Position numbers and translations under genes: made by a program. Shown here piece after piece: positions 27,978-37,739 of a stretch of 64,000 nucleotides of DNA. The DNA lies in assembly GCA_016721865.1 (NCBI GenBank), contig JADKHF010000042.1, positions 1 to 64,000 on the forward strand, written 5' to 3'. Source of the stretch: Nitrosomonas sp. (lineage in GTDB: Bacteria > Pseudomonadota > Gammaproteobacteria > Burkholderiales > Nitrosomonadaceae). How positions within the stretch are numbered: position 1 is the first letter of the stretch; every line of letters begins with the position of its first letter. The notes below the pieces were generated by a model that was not told the DNA's origin, ran no database searches, and worked only from the letters and a program-made list of their open reading frames with translations.

Positions 27978-28416
27978 ATGCCGAGTCGATATTTGATATT
28001 TTTGATGCTGACACTTTCGTTTCCTGCTTTGGCTGAAACAGGAAAACCAGGCTACATGCCACCATCATCCGTGATATCAACTGAAAGTACGTTGCAGATG
28101 ATGGGTGGATTATTGCTGGTGTTGGCGATTATAGGAGGTATTGCATGGTTAATCAAACGGTTTTCGTTGATATCAACTGCCGCCGCAGGTGTAGTAAAGG
28201 TCGTTGCGGCTACCGGGGTTGGCCAGAGAGAGGGTGGTCGTTGTTGAAATTGATAACACTTGGCTGGTGCTTGGTGTGGCTCCCGGCCGTGTCAACAAGT
28301 TATATGCCATGAACAAACCTTCAGCGGATGCTACTAATGCAACAGCACAGAATAACCCGCTTGTTGAAGAATTTGCTACGCAGCTTAACCAGAGTATGAA
28401 AAAAGAAAATGCATAA
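27978..28416 (+). CDS. fliO: Flagellar export protein FliO, one frameshift
   Basis: Membrane chaperone for FliP assembly. A signal peptide (YLIFLMLTLSFPALAE) is followed by a membrane helix (MMGGLLLVLAIIGGIAWLIK). At about 28226 the frame breaks in GGCCAGAGAGAGGG; the second frame resumes with RERVVVVEIDNTWLVLGVAP, the conserved FliO core. Family members read VGPRERVVVVE, so two bases appear to be missing before AGAGAG. About 146 residues after repair. Its stop overlaps the fliP start. Confidence 0.85.
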
Positions 28417-29257
28417 CAGCTTTGTATCGATAATTCATTCGTTCTTTCAGTGCATATCGATTCTTCATAGGCTCAGGGCAGGTTCTTGTCGCTGCCTGAA
28501 CAGATTAACAAAACGTAATCTGTTTCAGATAGTTTTTCTCTTTGTGGGGTTTATGGCTTTGCCGGCATTTGCGCAAAAATCGGGTTTTCCGGCATTCACC
28601 AGTTCTCCCAATGCCGATGGAAGTGCAACTTATACACTGAGCTTGCAAACACTTTTATTGTTGACTTCGCTTACATTTTTACCTGCGATGGTATTAATGA
28701 TGTCAAGTTTTACACGGATTATTATTGTTTTGTCGTTGCTTAGGCTGGCATTGGGCACGCAATCTTCTCCGCCTAACCAAGTATTGCTTGGATTGGCGTT
28801 ATTTCTGACCTTTTTTATTATGTCACCCGTCATTGACCGTGTTTATACGGAGGCTTATTTACCTTTTTCTGAAGATAAAATAAGTATTGTGGAGGCGGCT
28901 GAAAGAGCGAGTGAGCCTCTGAAATCGTTTATGCTGCACCAGACTCGGGAAACGGATCTGGCGCTTTTTGTACAAATCTCGAACAGTGAAGAGCTCGAAA
29001 GCAGAGATAAAGTGCCGCTGAAAATACTTGTTCCAGCCTATATCACGAGTGAGCTAAAAACTGCCTTCCAGATTGGTTTTGTCGTATTCATTCCATTCTT
29101 AATCATTGACCTGGTTGTATCCAGCGTACTGATGGCCATGGGTATGATGATGCTATCGCCGATGATCATTTCACTTCCATTCAAATTAATGCTTTTTGTA
29201 CTGGTCGATGGCTGGCATCTAATTATCGGTTCATTGACGCAAAGCTTTTATACCTGA
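28409..29257 (+). CDS. fliP: Flagellar export gate protein FliP
   Basis: Core of the type III export gate. The family part begins after a signal-like stretch ending FMALPAFAQ. It includes LTSLTFLPAMVLMMSSFTRI, the RLALGTQSSPPNQVLLGLAL motif, and SPMIISLPFKLMLFVLVDGW. 282 residues, about 30 longer than usual at the N-terminus; the ATG at 28409 overlaps the fliO stop, but translation from a later codon is possible. Confidence 0.93.
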   Translation: MHNSFVSIIHSFFQCISILHRLRAGSCRCLNRLTKRNLFQIVFLFVGFMALPAFAQKSGFPAFTSSPNADGSATYTLSLQTLLLLTSLTFLPAMVLMMSSFTRIIIVLSLLRLALGTQSSPPNQVLLGLALFLTFFIMSPVIDRVYTEAYLPFSEDKISIVEAAERASEPLKSFMLHQTRETDLALFVQISNSEELESRDKVPLKILVPAYITSELKTAFQIGFVVFIPFLIIDLVVSSVLMAMGMMMLSPMIISLPFKLMLFVLVDGWHLIIGSLTQSFYT

Positions 29258-29270
29258 AAGGAAACCTAGT

Positions 29271-29543
29271 ATGACTCCAGAAAGTGCAATGACTATCGGT
29301 CGACAAGCGCTTGAAATCACATTTATGCTCTCGGCGCCTCTGTTGCTTTCTGCTTTGGCAACCGGCTTATTAGTCAGTATCTTTCAAGCAGCGACTCAAA
29401 TTAATGAAATGACTTTGTCATTTATACCCAAATTATTGGTGATGTTTCTGGTTATGGTACTGGCCGGACCCTGGATGATTGCTATCATGACAGACTATAT
29501 GCAGCGACTCTTTACCAGCATTCCTTGGTTGGCAGCCAGTTAA
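29271..29543 (+). CDS. fliQ: Flagellar export gate protein FliQ
   Basis: Two-helix gate protein of 90 residues, starting MTPESAMTIGRQALEITFML and containing LVSIFQAATQINEMTLSFIP, the family signature. GAAAGGAAA lies just before the ATG. Confidence 0.95.
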   Translation: MTPESAMTIGRQALEITFMLSAPLLLSALATGLLVSIFQAATQINEMTLSFIPKLLVMFLVMVLAGPWMIAIMTDYMQRLFTSIPWLAAS

Positions 29544-29644
29544 CGCTGGCAGGGCATGGTTTGATGCTGCGCAAGCTGATTCCGATCGTTGATCTGATCG
29601 ATAATGGAATTCCACTCCGTCAGTAAAACGAGTGATTAAGCATA

Positions 29645-30442
29645 ATGATCAGTATAACCACTACAGAATTAAATACATTACTAGCAGCATTTCTTTGGCC
29701 GCTCAGCAGAATCCTGGCGATGGTGGCGACTGCTCCGATCCTGGGGAATCCAAGCACCCCTGTCAGGGTAAAGCTGGGCTTGGCGATTATGATCACTATT
29801 CTGGTTATGCCGGTAATAGAAAAATCTTTACCGCAGGTTGATCCGTCTTCAGGTATTGGTTTGATCATCTTGCTGCAACAAGTGTTGATTGGTATCGCTA
29901 TTGGATTTGTCATGCGAATTGTTTTTGTTGCAGTGGAAATGGCGGGTGAATTAATTGGTTTGCAAATGGGTCTTGGTTTTGCAATTTTCTTTGATCCACA
30001 AAACTCCGGACAGATAGATATCATAGGGCGTTTTCTGGGGGTTATTGCCAGCCTGGCATTTCTTGCAATCGACGGCCATTTGATGATGATTTCTTTGATT
30101 TCACAAAGCTTTAGCACATTGCCAGTTGGCTCAGAGGGAACTACAGACGTAACATTTACTACGCTTGCGAATTGGGGTGGAGAAATTTTTAAATCGGGTC
30201 TTCAATTGTCACTCCCCGTTCTCACGGCGTTACTGATTACCAACCTTGCTTTGGGTGTTCTGACACGCGTTGCACCGCAATTAAATATTTTCGCGGTCGG
30301 CTTTCCGTTGACGCTCTCTATCGGCCTCTTCGTTCTGGCACTCAGTATGCCATTTTATGCACCAATTCTGGAACATTTGGTGCATGACGGTTTGAATCTA
30401 TTGATGGGAATTCTTAATATCAATAAAATCAATATGCCATAG
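29645..30442 (+). CDS. fliR: Flagellar export gate protein FliR
   Basis: Gate protein with six predicted membrane helices. Key stretches are FLWPLSRILAMVATAPILGN, GFVMRIVFVAVEMAGELIGL and QMGLGFAIFFDPQNSGQIDI. 265 residues, intact. It lies 101 bp after fliQ and ends the flagellar block in this window; flhB is not here. Confidence 0.94.
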   Translation: MISITTTELNTLLAAFLWPLSRILAMVATAPILGNPSTPVRVKLGLAIMITILVMPVIEKSLPQVDPSSGIGLIILLQQVLIGIAIGFVMRIVFVAVEMAGELIGLQMGLGFAIFFDPQNSGQIDIIGRFLGVIASLAFLAIDGHLMMISLISQSFSTLPVGSEGTTDVTFTTLANWGGEIFKSGLQLSLPVLTALLITNLALGVLTRVAPQLNIFAVGFPLTLSIGLFVLALSMPFYAPILEHLVHDGLNLLMGILNINKINMP

Positions 30443-30459
30443 CTGATTTCTCGATCAGC

Positions 30460-30500
30460 CCGGATTTTCCATCAGGTAAATTTTCTAATGGAGAATCCGG
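30460..30500. terminator. Hairpin between convergent fliR and yggX
   Basis: CCGGATTTTCCAT (30460-30472) pairs with ATGGAGAATCCGG (30488-30500), 13 bp with one G-T pair. A smaller GCTGAT/ATCAGC hairpin lies just before it at about 30442. It is placed to end transcripts from both sides. Confidence 0.65.
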
Positions 30501-30508
30501 AATCAGGA

Positions 30509-30781
30509 TTAATTCTCAGGAGGAACATAACCCACCGGTTTTTCCGCTCCCGAACCAAAAAAATGCGCTTCCAGCTGCTCAGCCAAATATTTGCGTGCCT
30601 TGATATCCGAAAGATTCAAGCGATTCTCGTTGACCAGCATGGTTTGGTGTTCGATCCATTGACGCCAAGCTTCTTTGGAGACATTATCAAAAATACGCTT
30701 GCCCAGTTCCCCAGGATAGGTTTGGAAATCCAATCCCTCGGCTTCGCGGCCCAGTTTAATGCATTTAACCATTCTTGCCAT
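30509..30781 (-). CDS. yggX: Probable Fe(2+)-trafficking protein YggX
   Basis: Small protein that protects Fe-S clusters from oxidation. The start MARMVKCIKLGREAEGLDFQ, with the conserved Cys, is the family N-terminus, so ATG 30781 is chosen over the in-frame ATG at 30808. The body contains AWRQWIEHQTMLVNENRLNL and the end EKPVGYVPPEN. 90 residues. It follows argA on the same strand. Confidence 0.93.
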   Translation of the reverse strand: MARMVKCIKLGREAEGLDFQTYPGELGKRIFDNVSKEAWRQWIEHQTMLVNENRLNLSDIKARKYLAEQLEAHFFGSGAEKPVGYVPPEN

Positions 30782-30899
30782 TTGATTTACTTGCTCCAGA
30801 TCAGTCAAAAAGGATGTTTAGGTGGGAAAAAGCCAACATTATGAAAGGTTCATCTCAATCAGTAAACCATCGTCGTGAATTTAAGTGATTCTGATTGAA

Positions 30900-32243
30900 T
30901 CACAAGTGTTTGATCAATATCTTTGAACGGCGTTGATAATTGTATAAGTTCTGTTTAGCTTTGGGCAATTCAGCCGACGTGGCTTCAGTAAAGCCGTGTT
31001 CAATGAACCAATGCGTAGCATGCGTTGTGAGCACAAACAATTTACGGATACCTTGGGAAATGGTTTGGTTTTCGATATGTTTGAGCAAATGGTTGCCGTG
31101 CCCAAAGTCACGATAATCCGGGTGGATCGCTAGGCAGGCAAGTTCGCCGGCGTGTTCTTCAGGAAACGGGTACAGCGCAGCGCAGCCCAGGATTAAGCCA
31201 TCGTGCTCGAAAACTGTAAAGCGATCAATTTCAATTTCCAGTAATTCACGATTACGTCTCACCAGAATGCCTTCAGTTTCCAGTGGCTCGATGAGTTGCA
31301 GAATGCCGCCGACATCATCTATTCTTGCTTTCCGCAGAGCTTGCAGTGTTTCCTGCGAGATCATCCAGCCGATGCCAGCGTGCGTGAAAAGCTCTTGCAG
31401 GATGGCGCCATCGCTGTGACGGCTGATCAGATGCGTTCGTGTAACATGCGTTTCACAGGCCTTGATTGCGCAGCGTAGCGATGACCGGATTTCATCGGAG
31501 AGTAAAGCAGTGGTTTCCGGTGCTTTGTTTTCCAGTAAAGATTTGCTTTCCGCGACAGTGAGTTCACGTGGCAAGGCTTCAGAATGCACCGCGGAAGTTG
31601 CTGCGCTATCCAGGGTATCCAAAAGTAAAATCAACTTCTCGGCGCTGAGTGCAATCGCGACTTCGGTAACCACATTCTCCATCGTTAAATTAAAAATCTC
31701 GCCGGTCGGCGAATAGCCCAGCGGTGAAATCAGCACGACATCGTTTTGTTCCAAACGACCTTGAATAGCCTGCGCATTAATTTTGCGCACTTTTCCGGTA
31801 TGCATCAAATCGACACCCTGAATGATGCCATACGGGCAAGCCGTGACAAAATTTCCGCTACTTGCGCGGATGGAAGCATTGGCCATCGGTGAGTTGGGTA
31901 AGCCCATCGAAAGCAGTGCGGCGATTTCATGATGCACTCGCCCCACCAATTCTTTAACACATCGCAGCGCGGCGGAGTCGATAACGCGCATGCCCATGAC
32001 TGATTGCGTTTCCAATTGGGATTCATCCAGACGTAACTGAATTTGCGGGCGTGCGCCATGGACGAGTACCAATCTGACGCCGAGACTGGCAAGTAAATTG
32101 ATATCGTGAATAAAGCTGACAAATTGCGCATCGGTGACCATCTCGCCACTAAAACCAATGACGAAGGTTTTGCCCCTGAATGCGTTGACGTAAGGCGCAA
32201 CAGAGCGGAACCAGGAAACAAAATCAGTGGTGGTGTTATTCAT
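30900..32243 (-). CDS. argA: N-acetylglutamate synthase ArgA
   Basis: First step of arginine synthesis. The N-terminal amino-acid-kinase domain (residues 20-290) includes GKTFVIGFSGEMV and LVLVHGARPQI. The C-terminal GNAT domain (295-447) has LACLAIHPDYRDFGHGNHLL with the acetyl-CoA loop. 447 residues is the standard length of the bifunctional-type ArgA. yggX follows downstream. Confidence 0.94.
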   Translation of the reverse strand: MNNTTTDFVSWFRSVAPYVNAFRGKTFVIGFSGEMVTDAQFVSFIHDINLLASLGVRLVLVHGARPQIQLRLDESQLETQSVMGMRVIDSAALRCVKELVGRVHHEIAALLSMGLPNSPMANASIRASSGNFVTACPYGIIQGVDLMHTGKVRKINAQAIQGRLEQNDVVLISPLGYSPTGEIFNLTMENVVTEVAIALSAEKLILLLDTLDSAATSAVHSEALPRELTVAESKSLLENKAPETTALLSDEIRSSLRCAIKACETHVTRTHLISRHSDGAILQELFTHAGIGWMISQETLQALRKARIDDVGGILQLIEPLETEGILVRRNRELLEIEIDRFTVFEHDGLILGCAALYPFPEEHAGELACLAIHPDYRDFGHGNHLLKHIENQTISQGIRKLFVLTTHATHWFIEHGFTEATSAELPKAKQNLYNYQRRSKILIKHL

Positions 32244-32264
32244 TGTCAGTCAAGATTCAATTTA

Positions 32265-32401
32265 GGGCATCTCAAAAATACAAATTTCGTTACAATATTT
32301 TGTTGCTTGCAAAAAATGTTTTCTTGCATATCAGACATATGCTGCGTCACCATTTTTTTACGCCTCGTTTTATTTGGAGCTTTTAATTTTTAGAGGTGCT
32401 C
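32265..32401. repeat. MITE-like dispersed repeat, copy 2
   Basis: 137 bp, the inverted counterpart of the repeat at 6186-6321. It begins GGGCATCTCAAAAATAC and ends TTTTTAGAGGTGCTC. It is flanked by TTTA on both sides (32261-32264 and 32402-32405), which looks like a 4-bp target duplication. It lies between argA and rsmE. Confidence 0.82.
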
Positions 32402-32425
32402 TTTATTGATTGTCTGCTTACCCAC

Positions 32426-33172
32426 TCAGAAGTCGCCCCACAGGGCTTGCAATGCGGAAATTGCCGCTAAAGCCGCACTTTCTGTGCGCAATATACGCTT
32501 TCCCAAACGTGCCGGGATGAAACCAGTATGTAGAATAGCCACTTCTTCCTCCTGCGTAAATCCGCCTTCAGGTCCAATCAAGAGTGCGATGTGGGTACTG
32601 GCAGGTGGTTGCGGTATGTTTCTTAAACTTTCTGTCGCTGTCGTGGAAAGCATCAAATTTAAATCGTGCGATGATTGCGTGGCTTTCTTATTACTTAACC
32701 ATTCCGGTAGCAAAATCAAAGGCAATATCTGCGGTAAATGATTCCTGCCGCATTGTTCACACGCTGAAATAATGATTTTCTGCCAGTGTTGCAGGCGCTT
32801 GGAAGAACGCTCATCGGATAGATGCACGATGCTGCGAGCAGTCGTAACCGGCTGTATACTGGTCACCCCCAACTCCACCGCTTTTTGTATAATCCAATCC
32901 ATTTTCTCATTAACGCATATGGCTTGCGCAAGTGTTATATCAAGGGGCGATTCACAGTCCATATCATGATGGGCATCAATCAAAACCGTGGTGCTTGATT
33001 TGCTGATATTTTCGATGTGCGCAGAAAATTCACCGCCATGGTCATTAAATATGGTGATTGCATCGCCTTTTTTCAGCCGCAATACCCGCGCAGCATGATG
33101 TTTGTTCCCGTCAGATAACTCAATGAGCTGTCCAATGGCAATTTTCGCCGGGTGATAGAAGCGCGCGTACAT
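32426..33172 (-). CDS. rsmE: 16S rRNA m3U1498 methyltransferase RsmE
   Basis: SPOUT-fold methyltransferase. The N-terminal PUA-like domain starts MYARFYHPAKIA and contains LSDGNKHHAARVLRLKKGD. The C-terminal part shows KAVELGVTSIQPVTTARSI and the knot motif LLIGPEGGFTQEEE, followed by LGKRILRTESAALAAISAL. 248 residues, intact. Confidence 0.93.
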   Translation of the reverse strand: MYARFYHPAKIAIGQLIELSDGNKHHAARVLRLKKGDAITIFNDHGGEFSAHIENISKSSTTVLIDAHHDMDCESPLDITLAQAICVNEKMDWIIQKAVELGVTSIQPVTTARSIVHLSDERSSKRLQHWQKIIISACEQCGRNHLPQILPLILLPEWLSNKKATQSSHDLNLMLSTTATESLRNIPQPPASTHIALLIGPEGGFTQEEEVAILHTGFIPARLGKRILRTESAALAAISALQALWGDF

Positions 33173-33326
33173 GATTGGGTCTGGGCAAGTAACAATTTCA
33201 ATAATGGACTCATGCTAATATAGCACGATAAGTATTCAGCATTGTCTGAGCATCGCGCTGATTGTGAGAAGTGGCAAACTGAAGTGTAATTTTTTAAAAT
33301 ATCATCGATAGTAGGGAGGATGTTAT

Positions 33327-33884
33327 ATGGCAAGTCTGGAAACACCGGTGTGTAATTTTGGCTGGAAAGCGATTGATTTTGATTTGTTGGGCGTGGATGG
33401 TAAGCGATATAACCTGACTTCTGCGAAAGGGGAAAACGGATTGCTGGTGATGTTTATCTGTAATCATTGTCCGTATGTGAAGGCCGTACAGGATCGCATA
33501 ATTCGTGATGTGAATGAGTTGATGTCACATGGTATGAATGCGATCGCGATCATGTCGAATGATCCAGCCGATTACCCTGAAGATTCGGTTGAAAATATGG
33601 CATTGGTTGCCAAGAAACTCAATTACCCTTTTCCTTATGTTTGGGATGAAACTCAGGAAATTGCCAAGCGATATGGCGCGGTGTGTACGCCCGATTTTTT
33701 TGGATTCAATAGTAAATTGGAGCTGCAATATCGCGGACGTCTGGATGCATCGCGGAAAGAAGCGGCGCCCGCTGATGTGCGCCGCGATCTGTTTGAAGCC
33801 ATGCTGCAGGTTGCCAAAACAGGTCGTGGCCCGGAAAATCAAATCCCCAGTATCGGCTGCTCGATCAAGTGGCGTACGGAGTAA
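33327..33884 (+). CDS. Thioredoxin-like (AhpC/TSA-type) protein
   Basis: Thioredoxin-fold protein of 185 residues. The redox site is FICNHCPYVKAV (CxxC at about residues 46-49), and the later GAVCTPDFFGFN carries the cis-proline-like element. A subgroup of peroxiredoxin/thiol-disulfide proteins has this CNHCPYVK motif; the substrate is unknown. AGGGAGGA lies 8-15 bp before the ATG. No signal peptide is visible, so it is probably cytoplasmic. Confidence 0.85.
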   Translation: MASLETPVCNFGWKAIDFDLLGVDGKRYNLTSAKGENGLLVMFICNHCPYVKAVQDRIIRDVNELMSHGMNAIAIMSNDPADYPEDSVENMALVAKKLNYPFPYVWDETQEIAKRYGAVCTPDFFGFNSKLELQYRGRLDASRKEAAPADVRRDLFEAMLQVAKTGRGPENQIPSIGCSIKWRTE

Positions 33885-33886
33885 AA

Positions 33887-34675
33887 GTGCTAGAAAAAGT
33901 TATCACAGTTGTTAGGGAGGTTGCGCAGCAGGTTATTATGCCGCGTTATCTGCAAGTGGATCGGCAAATCAAGTCGGACGGTAGTTTTTTTACCGAGGCG
34001 GATGTTGCGGCACAGCATGCTTTGCTCGACGAGTTACAAAAGATTTATCCGGCCGCTACCATGGGCGAGGAGATGTCAAAACGGGAACAGGAAGAACAGT
34101 GGATTCAGGGTAAAGCTGGACTGTGGAGCGTCGATCCGATTGATGGTACCTCTAATTTTCTGAATGGATTACCTTATTTTGCAATTTCTGTGGCATTGAT
34201 GGAGCAAGGCAGAGGTGTTCTGGGGGTGATTTATAATCCAGTAGCCGATGAAATGTTTTATGCGACAAAAGGGGGCGGTGCTTTTCTGAATGGAATAGCA
34301 TTGCCTATCAAGAAATATGTGCCTACGTTATCGAGTGCAATGGCAAATGTGGATTTGAAGCGATTGGATAGAAAATTTGCGGCAAAAGTTGCTGCCTATC
34401 CGCCGTTTGCGTCACAGCGAAATTATGGGGCTTGTGCCCTTGAATGGTGTTATACCGCCGCAGGTTATTTTGATTTGTATCTGCATGGCGGGCAGAAACC
34501 TTGGGATTATGCGGCAGGCTCACTCATTCTCGAAGAAGCAGGCGGAAAAATGTGTGGCTTTGATCAAGATGATTATTGGGCGGGTTCACCTTGGCAACGA
34601 TCAGTGATTGCGGCATTGGATCCTGGTCTATTTGCCCAATGGCGCGATTGGGTGCGTGAGAATCGGAAGGAATAG
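33887..34675 (+). CDS. Inositol monophosphatase family protein (possible histidinol-phosphatase)
   Basis: Mg-dependent sugar or polyol phosphatase. Motifs: AATMGEEMSKREQEE (first metal site), then WSVDPIDGTSNFLNGLPYFA, and KPWDYAAGSLILEEAGGKMC. About 262 residues. GTG at 33887 (VLEKVITVV) fits the family start; an in-frame GTG at 33869 overlaps the previous gene by 16 bp. Similar proteins act on histidinol phosphate or inositol phosphate, which cannot be separated here. Confidence 0.85.
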   Translation: MLEKVITVVREVAQQVIMPRYLQVDRQIKSDGSFFTEADVAAQHALLDELQKIYPAATMGEEMSKREQEEQWIQGKAGLWSVDPIDGTSNFLNGLPYFAISVALMEQGRGVLGVIYNPVADEMFYATKGGGAFLNGIALPIKKYVPTLSSAMANVDLKRLDRKFAAKVAAYPPFASQRNYGACALEWCYTAAGYFDLYLHGGQKPWDYAAGSLILEEAGGKMCGFDQDDYWAGSPWQRSVIAALDPGLFAQWRDWVRENRKE

Positions 34676-34684
34676 GTAATTCAA

Positions 34685-36136
34685 TTGAAAATCATTATTC
34701 TGGGTGCTGGTCAGGTGGGTTCATCGGTTGCGGAAAGCTTGGTCAGTGAAGCTAACGACATCACAATTGTCGATGTTGATTCCAAGCGTTTGACATTATT
34801 GCAGGAACGCTTGGATTTGCGGACAGTTGTTGGTAATGCATCGCATCCATCCGTATTGGAGAGTGCCGGAGCTCATGATGCGGATATGATTCTGGCAGTT
34901 ACCGAACACGACGAAACTAACCTGGTGGCTTGTAAGCTTGCCGCTTCCTTGTTTAACACACCCACTAAGATTGCACGTATTCGATCGACTGAATATTTGG
35001 CGCACCCGGATATTTTTTCTACCGAGAATTTCTGTGTCGATTTTGCCATTTCTCCAGAGCAGATTCTGACGGAGTATATTGAGAAATTAATAGAGTTTCC
35101 TGAAGCTTTACAGGTGCTCGATTTTGCGTCGGGGAAAGTGAGTTTGGTTGCTGTGCGTGCATTGCAAGGCGGATCGCTTGTTGGGCAGCAACTACAGGAA
35201 TTGCGTAAGCATGTTCCTGGTGTGGATTCACGTGTGGCAGCCATTTTCAGAAAAGACCGGCCAATTATCCCTGAAGGAGATACCGTCATCGAGGCTGAGG
35301 ATGAAGTATTCTTTATTGCTGCCACCGAAGATATACGAACAGTAATGCGAGAGTTACGGAAAATGGATAAACCAGTTAAACATGTGATGATCGCCGGTGG
35401 TGGAAAAATAGGGAAACGTCTCGCTGTAACACTGGAAAAAGATTATCAGGTCAAAATTATTGAACATAATTATCAGGCTAGTGAACGTCTGGCGGCGGAA
35501 TTGAGTAGCGCGTTGGTGTTGCATGGGGATGCAACAGACGAAACATTGCTGGAAAGTGAGAATGTCGCCGAGATGGATATGTTTTGTGCGCTGACGAATG
35601 ATGAAGAGAATAATATTATGTCAGCGCTGTTGGCAAAACGCATGGGGGCGCATAAGGTCATTGCGCTGATTAATCGTCGTTCCTATGTTGATTTGATACA
35701 AGGCAGTCGCATTGATATTGCTATTTCACCGGCACAGGTTACGATTGGCTCATTACTGGCTTATGTGCGTCATGGCGATGTGGCTGCGGTACATAGCTTA
35801 CGTCGTGGCGCAGCAGAGGCTTTGGAATTGGTGGTGCATGGGGATGCAAAATCATCCCATGTGGTAGGAAGAAAAATAGAAGAAATCAAGTTACCTAAGG
35901 GCGCTACGATTGGTGCTCTCGTAAGAGGTTTGCCTGATTCTGGAAGGATATTTGAAGAAAATCTGATTGCAGACCAAGAAGAGGCTTTGAATGAGTCGAC
36001 TGGTAATATACAGGTCATTATTGCTCATCATGACACAATCATCGAGCAAGAAGACCATGTGATTTTATTTGTAACCAACAGAAAGCTGATTCGCGAAGTG
36101 GAAAAATTATTTCAAGTCAATGTTGGTTTTCTGTAA
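34685..36136 (+). CDS. trkA: Trk potassium uptake regulator TrkA
   Basis: Peripheral NAD-binding subunit that gates TrkH. Two Rossmann/RCK repeats are seen: IIILGAGQVGSSVAESL at the start and HVMIAGGGKIGKRLAVTL at about residue 235. Each is followed by a TrkA-C domain. Codons 1-483 are intact. The potassium channel gene trkH starts 12 bp downstream. Confidence 0.94.
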   Translation: MKIIILGAGQVGSSVAESLVSEANDITIVDVDSKRLTLLQERLDLRTVVGNASHPSVLESAGAHDADMILAVTEHDETNLVACKLAASLFNTPTKIARIRSTEYLAHPDIFSTENFCVDFAISPEQILTEYIEKLIEFPEALQVLDFASGKVSLVAVRALQGGSLVGQQLQELRKHVPGVDSRVAAIFRKDRPIIPEGDTVIEAEDEVFFIAATEDIRTVMRELRKMDKPVKHVMIAGGGKIGKRLAVTLEKDYQVKIIEHNYQASERLAAELSSALVLHGDATDETLLESENVAEMDMFCALTNDEENNIMSALLAKRMGAHKVIALINRRSYVDLIQGSRIDIAISPAQVTIGSLLAYVRHGDVAAVHSLRRGAAEALELVVHGDAKSSHVVGRKIEEIKLPKGATIGALVRGLPDSGRIFEENLIADQEEALNESTGNIQVIIAHHDTIIEQEDHVILFVTNRKLIREVEKLFQVNVGFL

Positions 36137-36148
36137 TCAAGAAATGGC

Positions 36149-37606
36149 ATGAGTCGACTTTTTGTTGTTGTTAATGTGCTTGGCAAGATGGTCTTGGTAT
36201 TTGGACTTACGATGTTGATTCCGCTTGGTCTGGCTCTGTGGATCAACGATGGTGCACGATTTGTCTTTGAAGTATCCATTTTGATTACTATGGGTTGTGG
36301 TTTGCTTATGTGGTTGGCGACACGCCGCTATAAACGTGAATTGCAGACAAGGGATGGATTTTTGCTTGTCGTTCTGGTTTGGTCAGCGTTGCCAGCCTTT
36401 GCTATGTTACCGCTGTTATTCTACCTGCCTGATCTTAGCCTCAGTATGGCTTATTTTGAAGCTGCTTCAGGATTAACGGCAACGGGCGGTACTGTGTTGT
36501 CGGGACTGGATGCATTGCCACCGTCTATTAATTTATGGCGCGGAGAAATGGTCTGGCTTGGAGGGATGGGTTTGATCGTTCTGGCAGTAGCGATTCTACC
36601 ATTATTGGGGGTAGGGGGGCGGCAATTGCTCAACGCAGAAATACCCGGACCTATGAAAGAAAACAAGCTTACTCCACGCATCGCAGAGACTGCTAAGGGG
36701 CTTTGGTCAATATATGCAAGTCTAACATTGGCTTGTGTTGTGGCGTACCGATGGGCGGGTATGGATTGGTTTGATGCCGTGATGCATGCATTCACGACTC
36801 TGGGCTTAGGTGGCTTCTCTTCGCATGATGCGAGCTATGGTTATTGGGATTCACCACTCATAGAATCGGTCGCGATTCTATTTATGCTGATTGCAGGAAT
36901 AAATTTTGCGACGCATTTTCTGGCCTGGCGAGGGAAAAATTTAACTTCCTATCGGTATGATTCTGAAGCTGGCTGGTATGTAATGATCGTTTTATTCAGT
37001 TGTATTGGGTTGGCATCCTATTTGTGGCTCGCCGATGTTTACCCGGATCCGCTGACAGCACTACGCTATGCTGCTTTCAATACTGTTTCCGTTGCGACCA
37101 CTACCGGATATAGCAATACAGATTACAGCTTATGGCCAATGTTTGTTCCATTATGGATGTTATTTTTATCCGGATTTTGTACCTCTTCAGGTTCTACCGG
37201 CGGTGGTATTAAAATGATACGAGCTCGAATTTTGTATCAGCAGGTGTATCGTGAAATGATCACAATCATGCATCCCAATGCGGTTATTCCAGCCAAGCTG
37301 GGCAGAAGTGTGGTGGCAAACCGCGTTATTCTTGCAGTACTTATATTTTTGTTTATTTATGCTGCAAGTATTGCGCTGATGACCCTTGCGCTTACATTTA
37401 GTGGATTGGATGTCGTTACATCTTTTTCTGCAGCAGTGGCTTGTATCAACAATCTAGGACCAGGCCTTGGTGAAATTGGACCTGCAACTACATATGCGTC
37501 GCTCACAGATTCTCAAATATGGATATGTAGTTTTGCCATGTTGCTAGGTAGACTAGAGTTCTTTACAGTATTGGTTATATTTACACCTGCGTTCTGGAGA
37601 AAATGA
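36149..37606 (+). CDS. trkH: Trk potassium transporter membrane subunit TrkH
   Basis: K+ channel-like subunit with four pore repeats. The selectivity loops are recognisable: SGLTATGGTVLSG, FTTLGLGGFSSHD, TVSVATTTGYSNT and ACINNLGPGLGEIG. 485 residues with about ten hydrophobic helices. It forms an operon with trkA. Confidence 0.94.
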   Translation: MSRLFVVVNVLGKMVLVFGLTMLIPLGLALWINDGARFVFEVSILITMGCGLLMWLATRRYKRELQTRDGFLLVVLVWSALPAFAMLPLLFYLPDLSLSMAYFEAASGLTATGGTVLSGLDALPPSINLWRGEMVWLGGMGLIVLAVAILPLLGVGGRQLLNAEIPGPMKENKLTPRIAETAKGLWSIYASLTLACVVAYRWAGMDWFDAVMHAFTTLGLGGFSSHDASYGYWDSPLIESVAILFMLIAGINFATHFLAWRGKNLTSYRYDSEAGWYVMIVLFSCIGLASYLWLADVYPDPLTALRYAAFNTVSVATTTGYSNTDYSLWPMFVPLWMLFLSGFCTSSGSTGGGIKMIRARILYQQVYREMITIMHPNAVIPAKLGRSVVANRVILAVLIFLFIYAASIALMTLALTFSGLDVVTSFSAAVACINNLGPGLGEIGPATTYASLTDSQIWICSFAMLLGRLEFFTVLVIFTPAFWRK

Positions 37607-37739
37607 ATTTAATTTTCACCTGAAAGACTACTTTGAAAGCTATAAATATCAGTAATAGGCTTCTAACAAATAAAAGTTGATAGAAAGAATAAATAGTCGG
37701 GCCTATAAGATTATTGCCAAATATTCGCAAGGAGTGTAT

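Noticed and set aside
29620..30117. A 165-codon minus-strand frame inside fliR
   Set aside because: Antisense shadow of an intact, well-conserved gene.
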